Assembly: GCA_002838205.1 (NCBI GenBank)
Contig: CP017950.1
Span: 1,060,858 to 1,124,857 of the forward strand
Reading direction: 5' to 3'
DNA from: Tenericutes bacterium MZ-XQ
GTDB taxonomy: Bacteria > Bacillota_I > Bacilli_A > Acholeplasmatales > Acholeplasmataceae
Length of the DNA: 64,000 nucleotides
Shown: positions 45,462 to 54,362 of the stretch, piece by piece
Layout of the letters: every line of letters begins with the position of its first letter
How positions within the stretch are numbered: the stretch's first letter is position 1
Notes under the pieces: model-generated
Seen by the model: only the letters and a program-made list of their open reading frames with translations
The model's database searches: none
What the model was told of the DNA's origin: nothing
Position numbers and translations under genes: made by a program

Positions 45462-46589
45462 GAAATATTGCCTCTGTTTTTCTTTTTATTTTTCTTATTG
45501 GATAATAATCTCTTATCTACTAAATGAATAAACTCATCACTACTTATTGTCATATCAGGCATATAAGTAAAATAGCCATAACTCATTGTAACATTAAAAC
45601 GATCATCTACTTTGTTCAGTTCATCTAACCCAATTTTTATATCCCTAGCTATTTGTTCAATATCTGCAGGTTCATATTTGGTTGTAATAATTAAGAATTC
45701 ATCACCACCATAACGTGCTAAAAACTCGTTTTTACCAATACAGCTATCTAATAGTTTTGCAGTTAACTTAATAACTTCATCACCAACTAAGTGTCCATGT
45801 GTATCATTAATAATTTTAAAATCATCTAAATCTAATAAAATTGCTGTAAATGCTTTACCTTGTCTTGCTTGTTCTATTTTATATTCTAAATAAAAATCTA
45901 ATTGTCTACGATTAAATATGCCTGTTAAATGATCATTACGTACGCGACTGTTTTGAACAAAGACAAAGAGTATAACAATCGATACAGTCACTGAACTTGG
46001 TATATAGGCAATACCACTTAATAATATTTGGGCAAACAATCCAGTTGCAGGAATTAAACTAAATATCAGATAGGCAACCATATGTGAAGCCTCAATACGT
46101 TTACGTTTATAGATTAATAAGCATACTGCAGAAATAAAAATCAAACCGTTGACGATGTGTGTATACATGAAGAATGGTCCTCTCGTATACATATGCATCT
46201 ATTTCATAATACCAACCAGTAAACTGTGTAATAATTAAAAATATAATGTTTATAGCAGATATTGCTATAAAGTATTTATATAATTTTTTGGTGCGTTCAG
46301 TATCGGAGTATATCTTGAAATGTAAATATAAAAACCATAAGGATGGAATCAAGTGTGAAATACCATGTGTAACAATATTACCAACTTCTGTAAATATACG
46401 ATATATTGGTAACCCGAATCCTTGAAATCTAGATAAAAAATCAAACACCAAGAGTAAAAGCGTGACCTGTGCTAAGTATCTAAACAATTGATCACTCATT
46501 AATGAATATTTAACTTGTCGGCTATAATTATATATTGTTATCAACAATATAAATGAATAGAAAAATAATGCAATATTTACATCGTTCAT
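45458..46589 (-). pseudogene. Membrane-bound GGDEF protein (diguanylate cyclase type), frameshifted
   Basis: Two overlapping open frames (46107-46589 and 45458-46198) seem to be one gene. The first encodes about four membrane segments. The second continues with three more, then a GGDEF domain: DHLTGIFNRRQLDFYL, LLDLDDFKIINDTHGHLVGDEV and RYGGDEFLII. The intact fusion would be a seven-TM diguanylate cyclase of about 370 residues. The break is near 46190, where one extra base would explain the shift. The inhibitory I-site RxxD is replaced by GKNE. It could also be two proteins or a sequence error. Confidence 0.6.
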
Positions 46590-46680
46590 AGACTGTTCTC
46601 CCTAATCTATGTTACCTATAATAAAATATATATGCTATTTTAGCATAGCGTATGCTAAATACATAAGTTTAACGTAAATT

Positions 46681-46950
46681 TTACTTTAAAAATACGTCGT
46701 TATAAATTGCATCTCTTTGAAATAGTTTTAAAATATATGGACAAACAGGATCTATTTTTTTACCCTCACGACGAGCAACATCAACAACTGCATCCACTAA
46801 CTTTTGTGCAATCCCTTGTCCTCTAAGTACAGGATCAACAAACGTATGTGTTGCTGCAATATAATCCTTTACATACTGATAAGTGATTTCTGCAATCATT
46901 TGTCCATCTTCATTTTCCATATAAAAACGTCCGGGTTCATGTTTAAACAT
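46681..46950 (-). CDS. GNAT-family acetyltransferase, short YjdJ-like form
   Basis: This 89-residue protein has the Gcn5-related core: AEITYQYVKDYIAATHTFVDPVLRGQGIAQKLVDAVVDVARREGKKI, with the acetyl-CoA motif RGQGIA. The length is normal for the small YjdJ/YidJ type. CPYILKLFQRDAIYNDVF is the family tail. The substrate is unknown. Ribosome binding site: AGGAGGT. About 160 bp separate it from element B. Confidence 0.85.
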   Translation of the reverse strand: MFKHEPGRFYMENEDGQMIAEITYQYVKDYIAATHTFVDPVLRGQGIAQKLVDAVVDVARREGKKIDPVCPYILKLFQRDAIYNDVFLK

Positions 46951-47142
46951 TTGCCATACCTCCTAATATAAAATATTATACCGTAAAATTTGTAAAACTT
47001 AAACTTTTGCATTTTACCTCAGATAAAAACTTTCTCCCTTGAGTCTTTATAGCCTTAACAATTAAATTTGGTATATATATTATACTAAAAATATGCATTT
47101 TTTCAAATTTTTACTGAGCTTTGGTGATGATTGTTGTTTATT

Positions 47143-48051
47143 CTAAATTGCTAATAATATATCTTCAATTCCCAGGTCTTTCATGTAATCTAGATAAGTG
47201 ATTTTCTTATTTGTGTTTTTAATGATTTTGAACAAATCATCTATCATTTTATTTTTAACTTTGTTTTTGCTTCTCATATCTTTAACATTATGAGATGCCA
47301 AGTAATTTTGTCTATATACAAAGAAGTTTAAATAATGTTGCGTATTTTTTATGTTAAAACCATTATGTTTAAATATATGTCTTTTCAATATTGAGTGATA
47401 CTGATCAACTAAATCCGTTGAATGCTCATTTGTTATATCTCTTTTTCCATCGATGTATTCAACATTGAACCCTTTCATAAATTGAAAACCTCTTTTATTA
47501 CCATCATATATAAATTTATCTACATACCCTATGTTGTGGGTAAATAAATTTATGTAGTGCTCTGGCATAGCCATAGCCCTTGACACTACCTTAGCTACTG
47601 ATTTACCAAATAGATTAATCATTGTTATTATACATAATTGATTATAGGATATACCTCGGATCTCTTTGTTAAGGTTTTTTAATATCTTATATTTTTTATT
47701 TCGTATTGGAATAAAGGTTTCATCTATTAATATAGTACCATTAAGTTTAATATCATTTTGGTGGTTCTCTAGTGATTTAAATACTATAAATTTCCAATAG
47801 TTAACAGTTTTAGTATTTATATTGAGGTTTCTTGCTATTACTTCAATAGTAGTATCATCGATCATTAATCCTAAAAACTTTTTAAAAATATAATCACTTG
47901 ATTTTAAATGTTTTAGACTACTTGAATCTTTGATATAAGATTTATTACATGATTTACATAAAAACCTTTGTCTACATTTAGTATCTTTACCATGTTTAAT
48001 AGAAGAATCTATTGTTCCACAAAGTGGACAAACTTTATTCAATTTTGACAT
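47143..48051 (-). CDS. IS1595-like transposase, copy B
   Basis: The protein is identical to that of copy A (zinc ribbon, helix-turn-helix, DDE core) and its leader is at 48057-48163. Identity over the whole length indicates recent duplication or gene conversion. Confidence 0.85.
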   Translation of the reverse strand: MSKLNKVCPLCGTIDSSIKHGKDTKCRQRFLCKSCNKSYIKDSSSLKHLKSSDYIFKKFLGLMIDDTTIEVIARNLNINTKTVNYWKFIVFKSLENHQNDIKLNGTILIDETFIPIRNKKYKILKNLNKEIRGISYNQLCIITMINLFGKSVAKVVSRAMAMPEHYINLFTHNIGYVDKFIYDGNKRGFQFMKGFNVEYIDGKRDITNEHSTDLVDQYHSILKRHIFKHNGFNIKNTQHYLNFFVYRQNYLASHNVKDMRSKNKVKNKMIDDLFKIIKNTNKKITYLDYMKDLGIEDILLAI

Positions 48052-48056
48052 ATGCA

Positions 48057-48163
48057 CGTTCCTTAGACTTCAAAAGCGAGTATTTCATCCCAAGGAACGT
48101 CGCCAAACAATTCAAGGATAAAATACTCGCTTTTATAGTTCCTTTTATTGTAATTGTTTGGCG
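48057..48163 (-). promoter_or_regulatory. Interleaved inverted repeats in the IS1595-like transposase leader, copy B
   Basis: This is the mirror of 41184-41290, with the same interlocked arms and the same element complementary to the ribosome binding site. Confidence 0.75.
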
Positions 48164-48169
48164 TATATA

Positions 48170-48224
48170 TTATAACACTATTTTTCAAATAAATATTTAG
48201 TATTTAAAATCCGATTTATGGTGA
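48170..48224. repeat. 55-bp target duplication, left copy (element B)
   Basis: This matches 41123-41177 in reverse orientation and repeats at 50223-50277. Confidence 0.9.
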
Positions 48225-50222
48225 CCCGAGTTTTATAGTTTAGTTTCACAAACCTAGCACTAAACAACATTAATACAACAAGTTTACTACAAATACAACA
48301 GCACCTAAATGGCTATAAATAGTGATTTAGGTGCTTTTAAGTATAAAACAAACTATAAAAAAGCAAATAGTCAAAATAATTGTAGTAAATCGTAGTAATT
48401 TATGATATGATGAATATAGGAGTTGATTCTTATGTTTATAAAAAAGGTAAAGATAAAAACAAATAATACACATTCTCTATATTTGGTTGAGAGTTACCGT
48501 GATCAAAACGGTAAACCAAAGCACCGAACAATAAAGAGTTACGGTATTTTAGAAGAGTTAGAAAAAGACAACCCAAACATTTTAGAAGAACTAAGATTAG
48601 AAGCGAAGAAACTGAGTTTAGAGAAAGAAGAACAACTTTTTCAAGAAATGACAATTGATTTCTCCAAAGAACAATCAAACTCGTTGCTGAACTACGGATA
48701 TGTATTCTTAGAGAGAATTTACAACAAGATAGGGATATCGAAGTTTATGAAGGCATACCAAGAAACTACAAGAGTAAAATACGACTTAGATGACATATTG
48801 AAGTTACTTGTGTTTTCTAGATGTCTTAATCCAGGAAGTAAGAAGAAAACATATGAGAATAAAGGGAATTACTTCTTTGATTTAAGTGATTTCAAGATGG
48901 AAGACATCTATAAATCACTTGATTATTTAGCATTAATTAAAGATGATTTAACATATTGCATGCATCAAGGAATCAGTAAGGAATACGGACGTGATTGTAC
49001 ATTAGTATTCTATGATGTGACTAACTATTACTTTGAAAGTGAAGAGATGATAGGTTTAAGACAAAAAGGAGTATCCAAAGAAAATAAAAAAACAGGAATA
49101 GTACAAATGGGGTTATTTATAGATAGAGATGGAATCCCAATAACCTATGAGTTGTTTCCAGGATGTACAAATGATTTAAGTACAATGCAACCAATCTTAA
49201 CGAAAATAAAAAAACAATACAACTTAGGTAAAATTACCATTGTCGGAGACAAAGGTAACAACAGTGGAAAAAACCTTAGTTATATTGATCAAAAGAAAGA
49301 TAAGTATATTATTTCCCAAAAGATACGAATGCGTGGAAGCAAAATGGCAGATATCATATTAGATCCTGAAGGATATATAGAAAACCAAGCTGGTACGTTC
49401 AAATATAAAACAGTCAAAAGAATCCGTACTGTAGACACTGGTGAAGTAGATAAAGATAATAAAAAGATCAAACATGAATTAACAGAACATCTATTGTGTT
49501 TTTGGAGTTTAAAGGAAGAAAGATACCAACACGCTAAACGTGGCATTCTAGATGAAAAGATAGAAAAGTTTATTGATGACCCATCATTACTTAACGCATC
49601 AAACTCATTCGGTGTAAAGAAATACTTTAAAAAGACAGTATATGATAAAGATACTGGAGAAATAGTAAAAGCTAAGAATCATTATGAATTTAATGAAGAA
49701 AAGTACAAAAGAGATATCGCATTGGATGGATATTACGCAATCGTAACAAACGATTTAGAGTTAACACCATTCGATATCATTGATAAGTATAGAAATTTAT
49801 CCGTAATTGAAGATTCATTTAGAGTCACTAAAAGCGACTTGGAAGGAAGACCAGTTTATGTATGGACAGACGAGCACATAAAAGGCCATTTCTTAACTTG
49901 TTTCATCTCATTAACACTTTATCGTTTATTACAGCTAGAAACTGGAAACAAGTATTCAGTAAATAAACTTAAAGACGCTTTAAATAGCGCACAAATACTT
50001 CAAATGTCAAATGGAATATTACATTTGAATAAAGTGAATCATGAAATCCTAGAATTATCATATAAATATGGAGTAGATTTCTCTAAGCAGTTCTACAAAT
50101 CCGAAACTATTAAAAGAGAATTTACTACTTTACTACAAAACACTTAAATCAAAAAAGAGACTAACTTCCACTAATCAAGCGGAGATTGTCTCTTTTACTC
50201 TTTTCAAACTATAAAACTCGGG
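48225..50222 (+). mobile_element. IS1634-like insertion sequence (1998 bp), copy B
   Basis: It has the same ends (CCCGAGTTTTATAGTTT) and is inserted at the same position of the IS1595-like element as in copy A. The nested structure was therefore formed once and then duplicated. Confidence 0.92.
48432..50147 (+). CDS. IS1634-family transposase, copy B
   Basis: The protein is identical to copy A. The ATG at 48432 has AGGAG upstream. The frame is open from a TTG at 48423. The terminator hairpin lies at 50152-50196. Confidence 0.92.
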   Translation: MFIKKVKIKTNNTHSLYLVESYRDQNGKPKHRTIKSYGILEELEKDNPNILEELRLEAKKLSLEKEEQLFQEMTIDFSKEQSNSLLNYGYVFLERIYNKIGISKFMKAYQETTRVKYDLDDILKLLVFSRCLNPGSKKKTYENKGNYFFDLSDFKMEDIYKSLDYLALIKDDLTYCMHQGISKEYGRDCTLVFYDVTNYYFESEEMIGLRQKGVSKENKKTGIVQMGLFIDRDGIPITYELFPGCTNDLSTMQPILTKIKKQYNLGKITIVGDKGNNSGKNLSYIDQKKDKYIISQKIRMRGSKMADIILDPEGYIENQAGTFKYKTVKRIRTVDTGEVDKDNKKIKHELTEHLLCFWSLKEERYQHAKRGILDEKIEKFIDDPSLLNASNSFGVKKYFKKTVYDKDTGEIVKAKNHYEFNEEKYKRDIALDGYYAIVTNDLELTPFDIIDKYRNLSVIEDSFRVTKSDLEGRPVYVWTDEHIKGHFLTCFISLTLYRLLQLETGNKYSVNKLKDALNSAQILQMSNGILHLNKVNHEILELSYKYGVDFSKQFYKSETIKREFTTLLQNT

Positions 50223-50277
50223 TTATAACACTATTTTTCAAATAAATATTTAGTATTTAAAATCCGATTTATGGTGA
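50223..50277. repeat. 55-bp target duplication, right copy (element B)
   Basis: Identical in reverse orientation to 39070-39124, and the partner of 48170-48224. Confidence 0.9.
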
Positions 50278-50327
50278 TTGTTATCAAATTATCTGAGATA
50301 TGAACAACAATCATCACCAAAGCTCAG

Positions 50328-50352
50328 AAAAAAAAAGATTGCTTACGCAACC
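50328..50352 (-). terminator. Terminator of rpsO, touching element B
   Basis: On the minus strand GGTTGC and GCAATC form a stem around GTAA, followed by nine T. The last T is the base next to the IS end. Confidence 0.8.
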
Positions 50353-50355
50353 CTT

Positions 50356-50625
50356 TTATCGACGTAATCCTAATTTTTGGATTAATGCTGTATAACGATC
50401 TACATCTTTATGACGTAAATAGTTTAATAAGCGACGTCTTTTACCAATCATCATGTATAACCCACGACGAGAGTGGAAATCATGAATATGTTGTTGTAAA
50501 TGTTCATTGAGAGAGTTGATTTCAGCAGATAATACAGCGATTTGTACTTCTGGTGAACCAGTATCTCCGTCTTTAGTTGCATAATTCTTAATGATTTCTG
50601 TTTTTTGCGCCTTTGTTAATGCCAT
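50356..50625 (-). CDS. rpsO: Ribosomal protein S15
   Basis: This 89-residue protein is a standard S15: [55 protein letters not shown]. It binds the 16S central domain and starts assembly of the 30S platform. Ribosome binding site: AAGGAGG. In many Firmicutes rpsO is directly followed by pnp, but here the composite element lies between them. Its leader (50626-50695) has a small hairpin and may be autoregulatory. Confidence 0.97.
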   Translation of the reverse strand: MALTKAQKTEIIKNYATKDGDTGSPEVQIAVLSAEINSLNEHLQQHIHDFHSRRGLYMMIGKRRRLLNYLRHKDVDRYTALIQKLGLRR

Positions 50626-50695
50626 TATTGTTTCCTCCTTCGAATAACTAAAGTACAGGTCGGCTGTCCTTATACCTTGTTACCGCCTTTTTTAT
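50626..50695 (-). promoter_or_regulatory. rpsO leader with hairpin (possible S15 autoregulation)
   Basis: The leader holds GGACAGCCGACCTGTAC, a small hairpin with ACAG and CTGT arms. S15 represses its own mRNA in several bacteria through unrelated leader structures. It contains an 11-base match to a conserved 16S 3' segment (GTAACAAGGTA), which may be chance. Confidence 0.35.
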
Positions 50696-50729
50696 TGTAA
50701 CATTTTTTTTATAAAATGCAACATTATTG

Positions 50730-51053
50730 TTAAATTTTAACGAATTGATCGACATTTAGAACAAACACGGTTGCTCCACCGACTTCAACTTCAATAGGTA
50801 GTGAAGAAAATGAACCAAATTCATTCACAATTGTGTTTGGTACTAGTTTTGATCGTTTCTTCGAATGAGCTTCGATAACTTCAAGTGCTTGTGGCACTTT
50901 TTCATCATTCACACCAATCATAAAGGTAACATTACCTGCACGTAAGAAACCGCCAGTTGTAGATAATCTTGTTGAAAAGAACTTTTCTTTAACTAATGCT
51001 TTTTGTACTTTATTCGCATCGTCATTAGATACAATCGCAATGATCATTTTCAT
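50730..51053 (-). CDS. darA: DarA/PstA-like cyclic-di-AMP receptor (PII-like)
   Basis: This protein of about 107 residues has the PII-like fold of Bacillus DarA: MIIAIVSNDDANKVQKALV, STTGGFLRAGNVTFMIGVNDEKV and PIEVEVGGATVFVLNVDQF. DarA binds c-di-AMP, and its output target is unknown. The start at 51053 has GGGGTG upstream. The frame is open to 51071, but that ATG contains the ribosome binding site in its own codons. It lies between ribF and rpsO. Confidence 0.88.
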   Translation of the reverse strand: MKMIIAIVSNDDANKVQKALVKEKFFSTRLSTTGGFLRAGNVTFMIGVNDEKVPQALEVIEAHSKKRSKLVPNTIVNEFGSFSSLPIEVEVGGATVFVLNVDQFVKI

Positions 51054-51093
51054 AACAACACCCCTTTTCATATATATCTATTATAGCATAATT

Positions 51094-51987
51094 TTAATAA
51101 TTTGATAGTGCTCTAACTGTTTCTTCATCTTTTTTAAGTTGGTTAATAAGGGCTTTTTTAGATGCGAATTTATATTCTGGTCTTAAAAAGTGCATAAAGG
51201 TTACAGTGATTTGCTCATGATAAATATCTTGATCAAAATCCAATATGTATATTTCTAATCTTTTTTCAGCTGAATAGTTTAATGTTGGATTATTTCCGAT
51301 ATTTGCCATTGCATGATGCCAAGTGTCTTTGACAAATACTTTTACATAATATACACCATTTCTAGGCATATAATAGTTTCCAAAATCGATATTTGCAGTA
51401 GGAAATCCAATGACTCGACCGATTTTATGGCCATGAACTACAGTTCCTGTAATTTCATAGTGTCTATTTAATAGTTTTCTTGCCGATGCGATATCCCCTT
51501 GTAATAAAAAGTCTTTAACATAGGTTGTAGAAACACGCGTATGATTATAGACGAGATCATCAAGAATATCTACGACAAAAAATTTTCTCAAATCATCAAT
51601 CGTTCCTAATCCTCGATATGCGAATCTAGCATCACGTCCGATGACAAGTCTTTGTACTCTCAAACGCTTTAAAAAATCAATAAATTCAGGTACAGATAAC
51701 TTGGAAAACTCTTCATTAAATTTAATAATAAATGTGTAATCTAATGGAAATTTAGATAAAAGTTTTATTTTATCTCTTTTTTGCGTCAACGTGTTAAACG
51801 GTTTTCTTCTTAAGATTTCAGATGGATGTGGGTCAAATGTGATGACCGCATGTTTGGTGTCTTTATATCTTAAAACACGGTTAATGAGCTGTTGATGTCC
51901 TAAATGTAGTCCATCAAAGTTTCCCATGGTCACCGTCAAATCGTCTTCATTTTCAATTTTATCGTAAGTGTCATTAATAATTATCAT
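51094..51987 (-). CDS. ribF: Bifunctional riboflavin kinase/FAD synthetase
   Basis: This 297-residue enzyme makes FMN and FAD. The N-terminal adenylyltransferase half has TMGNFDGLHLGHQQLI and VIGRDARFAYRG. The C-terminal kinase half has GFPTANIDFGNYYMPRNGVYYV and EKRLEIYILDFDQDIY. The order truB-ribF-rpsO is the Bacillus order. FMN/FAD from this enzyme would serve the acyl-CoA dehydrogenase and ETF in this window. Confidence 0.94.
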   Translation of the reverse strand: MIIINDTYDKIENEDDLTVTMGNFDGLHLGHQQLINRVLRYKDTKHAVITFDPHPSEILRRKPFNTLTQKRDKIKLLSKFPLDYTFIIKFNEEFSKLSVPEFIDFLKRLRVQRLVIGRDARFAYRGLGTIDDLRKFFVVDILDDLVYNHTRVSTTYVKDFLLQGDIASARKLLNRHYEITGTVVHGHKIGRVIGFPTANIDFGNYYMPRNGVYYVKVFVKDTWHHAMANIGNNPTLNYSAEKRLEIYILDFDQDIYHEQITVTFMHFLRPEYKFASKKALINQLKKDEETVRALSNY

Positions 51988-51996
51988 GTTATACCT

Positions 51997-52845
51997 CTAA
52001 AATATTAAACCTGGTTTATATGTATGTTCTTTAATTCTTTGATAGAAAGCGATCATATGCCCTTGTTCATCATAAACAATAAAATCTTTGTCAATGGTTG
52101 TTTGTCTTTCATCTAAATAAACGCCATTTCTAACAAGCTTTATCATATAGTCATTTAAAACAACTCTTGGATGATGGATGAAGTATGCTTCTAAGGTTAT
52201 CATATCACTTTCTATAATATCGTGAAGTGGTTTTGCTTGTTCGATACGATAAGGTCCAATTTTTGTTCTTCTAAGCTCTTTAAGTGCTCCGTATGTATGT
52301 AAACTATCAGCCAAATCAACTGCTATACTTCTTATATAAGTACCTTTAGAAACGTCAATACTAAAATCTACTGTATGATCAACTAAGGATGAAGTCAATT
52401 TAAAATCATAAATCTCAACAGGTCTTTTATCCCTTTCGATTTCTTTTCCAGCTCTTGCAAGTTCGTATAGCTTTTGTCCATCAACTTTGATTGCTGAATA
52501 CATCGGTGGTAATTGTTCATATGCTTTGATCATGTTTTTTACAGCATTTTCTAAAGCTTCATCAGCTATTTGCGTCTCTTTTTCTTCAATCAATTTACCT
52601 GTTACATCATAAGTATCATAGTGTTTGTTAAAAACAAGTGTTCCATCATATGATTTATTCATATTTAAAAACATGTCTGACAGCTTTGTAGCTTTACCAA
52701 CACAAATGATTAAAAGACCACTTGCAAAGGGATCAAGTGTGCCAGTATGGCCTATTTTTTTAAAATGAAACTTGCGTTTAAGATATAAAACGACATCGTG
52801 AGATGTCATATCCTTGGGTTTATCTACAAGTAAGAATCCGTCCAT
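51997..52845 (-). CDS. truB: tRNA pseudouridine-55 synthase
   Basis: This 282-residue enzyme modifies U55 in the T-loop of tRNAs. Catalytic Asp38 is in GHTGTLDPFASGLL, and the family motifs YDGTLVFNKHYDTYD, PPMYSAIKVDGQKLYELAR and SKGTYIRSIAVDL are present. It is followed after 9 bases by ribF. The upstream flank holds a tnpB gene. Confidence 0.95.
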   Translation of the reverse strand: MDGFLLVDKPKDMTSHDVVLYLKRKFHFKKIGHTGTLDPFASGLLIICVGKATKLSDMFLNMNKSYDGTLVFNKHYDTYDVTGKLIEEKETQIADEALENAVKNMIKAYEQLPPMYSAIKVDGQKLYELARAGKEIERDKRPVEIYDFKLTSSLVDHTVDFSIDVSKGTYIRSIAVDLADSLHTYGALKELRRTKIGPYRIEQAKPLHDIIESDMITLEAYFIHHPRVVLNDYMIKLVRNGVYLDERQTTIDKDFIVYDEQGHMIAFYQRIKEHTYKPGLIF

Positions 52846-52922
52846 GTTATCACCATATCTATTATACTAAATTTTCACCAAGAACAAAAGTAATTTAAAA
52901 ATTACTCCTTTAAAACGACACC

Positions 52923-54191
52923 TTACCCAAATAGGTAAGTCCGTTTAGGCGTGTTCCAACCTCTAAACCCTGTCCCTAAGGCATCAGGCTTACATTTTCT
53001 AATCATATTTAATGAGGCATTTAAATCTGCATTGATTAAAATGCCTTTTTTACTTTCATAAAGTCCTCTTTTGATTCTTCTACCAGAATGCTCCTTTTGA
53101 TGAAATGCATCTTGATCAATAAAAGATGCCACTGATGTGTATGACTCATTAATGACTTGATATGAAATATCATTTGCTTCTGCTAAAGTTATGATTCTAT
53201 CTCTTAATCGTGCGATTGGGATTGATTTAAACCACTGATTATTTTTCTTACTTGTTTTCGTATCCTTAAATCCTTCATTATATCCAATGATGATTTCTTT
53301 TACATGTTCTTTTTTAGCATGTTCAATGATTAACTTAGCTGCTTTATATATCCCATAAGACATTTGATGGTTTCTTTTTTCTAACACGGCAATCATTCTT
53401 TTTGTAAGTACATGTTGGTTTTCTCTTAAAGAAGCTAGCTTTGATATACGTTTCCAATATCTTTGATTCATACTTTTTAATCTTAACCCGTCGACTAATA
53501 GATGATTCCCACTGGTTACTGCACACATGGCTAAGTTATTATATCCAAAGTCAATCCCCATCACTTCTTTTTTAGTGTTATGCTCATTGGTTACATCATC
53601 ATCTTCATAAACATGTATCACTTCAATGTACTTGCCATCATATTTTTCTTTGATGGTGATTTCTTTAATTCGTTTGTTTGATATACATTTAGGTGTGTCT
53701 ATCTTTAATGATAATGTTTCAATTTCCAATAATGATAATGCATGTTTGGATAACTGTTTGGATATATCTTCAAAGTCTTTAGATATCTTTTTAATAAAAT
53801 GTCCTCTAGGTAGTATATACTCATGATCATTTGGTTTATAGACCATTCGGTCAACCAGTGAGAAAAAGCCATCTTTTTTTAAGTATCTAGGTAGTTTTAC
53901 TTTCTTGTTTTTCTTTGATTTGACGGATCCAAAAAAAGCTTTCATGGCTTCATCAACTTTTTTTATAACTGACTGTCCCAACGATGTTGATAAGGTTCTA
54001 TAATGGACACTATCTTTTAATAATTTATAATTATCAACATAGCTTAAATATGTTCCATATTCAAAATAATGTTGTCTAACATGATATAAGGCTTGATTGT
54101 ATAAATGCTTGGCTTCATGCATTAGAAAAAGTAAGAATTTTTTCTCATTTTGACTTAAATATAACTTCGTTTTTATGGCTTTGTAGCGCAT
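52923..54191 (-). CDS. tnpB: TnpB-like protein, zinc-finger-less form (solitary)
   Basis: This 422-residue TnpB-like protein has an N-terminal helical and WED-like part and a RuvC-like domain with Asp214 (MGIDFGYNN) and Asp389 (NADLNASLNM). The middle acidic position is less clear: IIIGYNEGFK with Glu306 stands where active TnpBs usually have E-x-L. The zinc ribbon found between RuvC parts in most TnpBs is absent, replaced by YTSVASFIDQ and SGRRIKRGLYESKKG. No tnpA is nearby. A guide RNA, if present, would be expected at the 3' end near 52850-52925. The ribosome binding site is a run of nine G (54198-54206 on the minus strand). Confidence 0.85.
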   Translation of the reverse strand: MRYKAIKTKLYLSQNEKKFLLFLMHEAKHLYNQALYHVRQHYFEYGTYLSYVDNYKLLKDSVHYRTLSTSLGQSVIKKVDEAMKAFFGSVKSKKNKKVKLPRYLKKDGFFSLVDRMVYKPNDHEYILPRGHFIKKISKDFEDISKQLSKHALSLLEIETLSLKIDTPKCISNKRIKEITIKEKYDGKYIEVIHVYEDDDVTNEHNTKKEVMGIDFGYNNLAMCAVTSGNHLLVDGLRLKSMNQRYWKRISKLASLRENQHVLTKRMIAVLEKRNHQMSYGIYKAAKLIIEHAKKEHVKEIIIGYNEGFKDTKTSKKNNQWFKSIPIARLRDRIITLAEANDISYQVINESYTSVASFIDQDAFHQKEHSGRRIKRGLYESKKGILINADLNASLNMIRKCKPDALGTGFRGWNTPKRTYLFG

Positions 54192-54265
54192 GTAAGTCCC
54201 CCCCCTTTCATCAAATGTTTACTATATATCTATTTTACCATTTTTATAAATATGATAAAAGGTTG

Positions 54266-54280
54266 AAATAGAATTTCCTA
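54266..54280. repeat. 15-bp direct repeat, left flank of the IS91-like element
   Basis: AAATAGAATTTCCTA occurs here and at 56078-56092. The two copies bracket the IS91-like unit. Confidence 0.65.
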
Positions 54281-54362
54281 GTTAATGAACAAAAGTGAAT
54301 AAATTCACTCAGGGCGATAAAATCGCCTTTTCTTTTTTTATCTTTCTTTTTATAATAGAATC

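Larger units (their letters stand above)
39020..50327. mobile_element. Putative composite transposon with inverted IS1595-like ends (11.3 kb)
   Basis: Two 3214-bp copies of the same nested element lie in inverted orientation at 39020-42233 and 47114-50327 and enclose 4880 bp with adhE, an S24/S26 peptidase gene, a GGDEF gene and a GNAT gene. All four IS ends carry the same 25-base inverted repeat that starts CTGAGCTTTGGTG. At the outer junctions, nine A precede 39020 and nine A follow 50327, which would fit an 8- or 9-base target duplication for the whole unit. The poly-A nature of the sites makes this suggestive, not proof. Confidence 0.55.
47114..50327. mobile_element. Nested element copy B, inverted relative to copy A
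   Basis: It has the same length (3214 bp), the same 25-base ends (47114-47138 and 50303-50327) and the same internal layout as copy A. The inner left flank is AAATTTTT, the outer right flank is nine A. These do not match each other, unlike the flanks of copy A. The right end lies at the end of the T-tract of the rpsO terminator. Confidence 0.88.

Noticed and set aside
42234-47113. Inversion of the adhE segment by recombination between copies A and B as the explanation of the flanks
   Set aside because: Exchanging the inner flanks does not produce better target duplications for either copy; copy A already has a perfect one in the present orientation.
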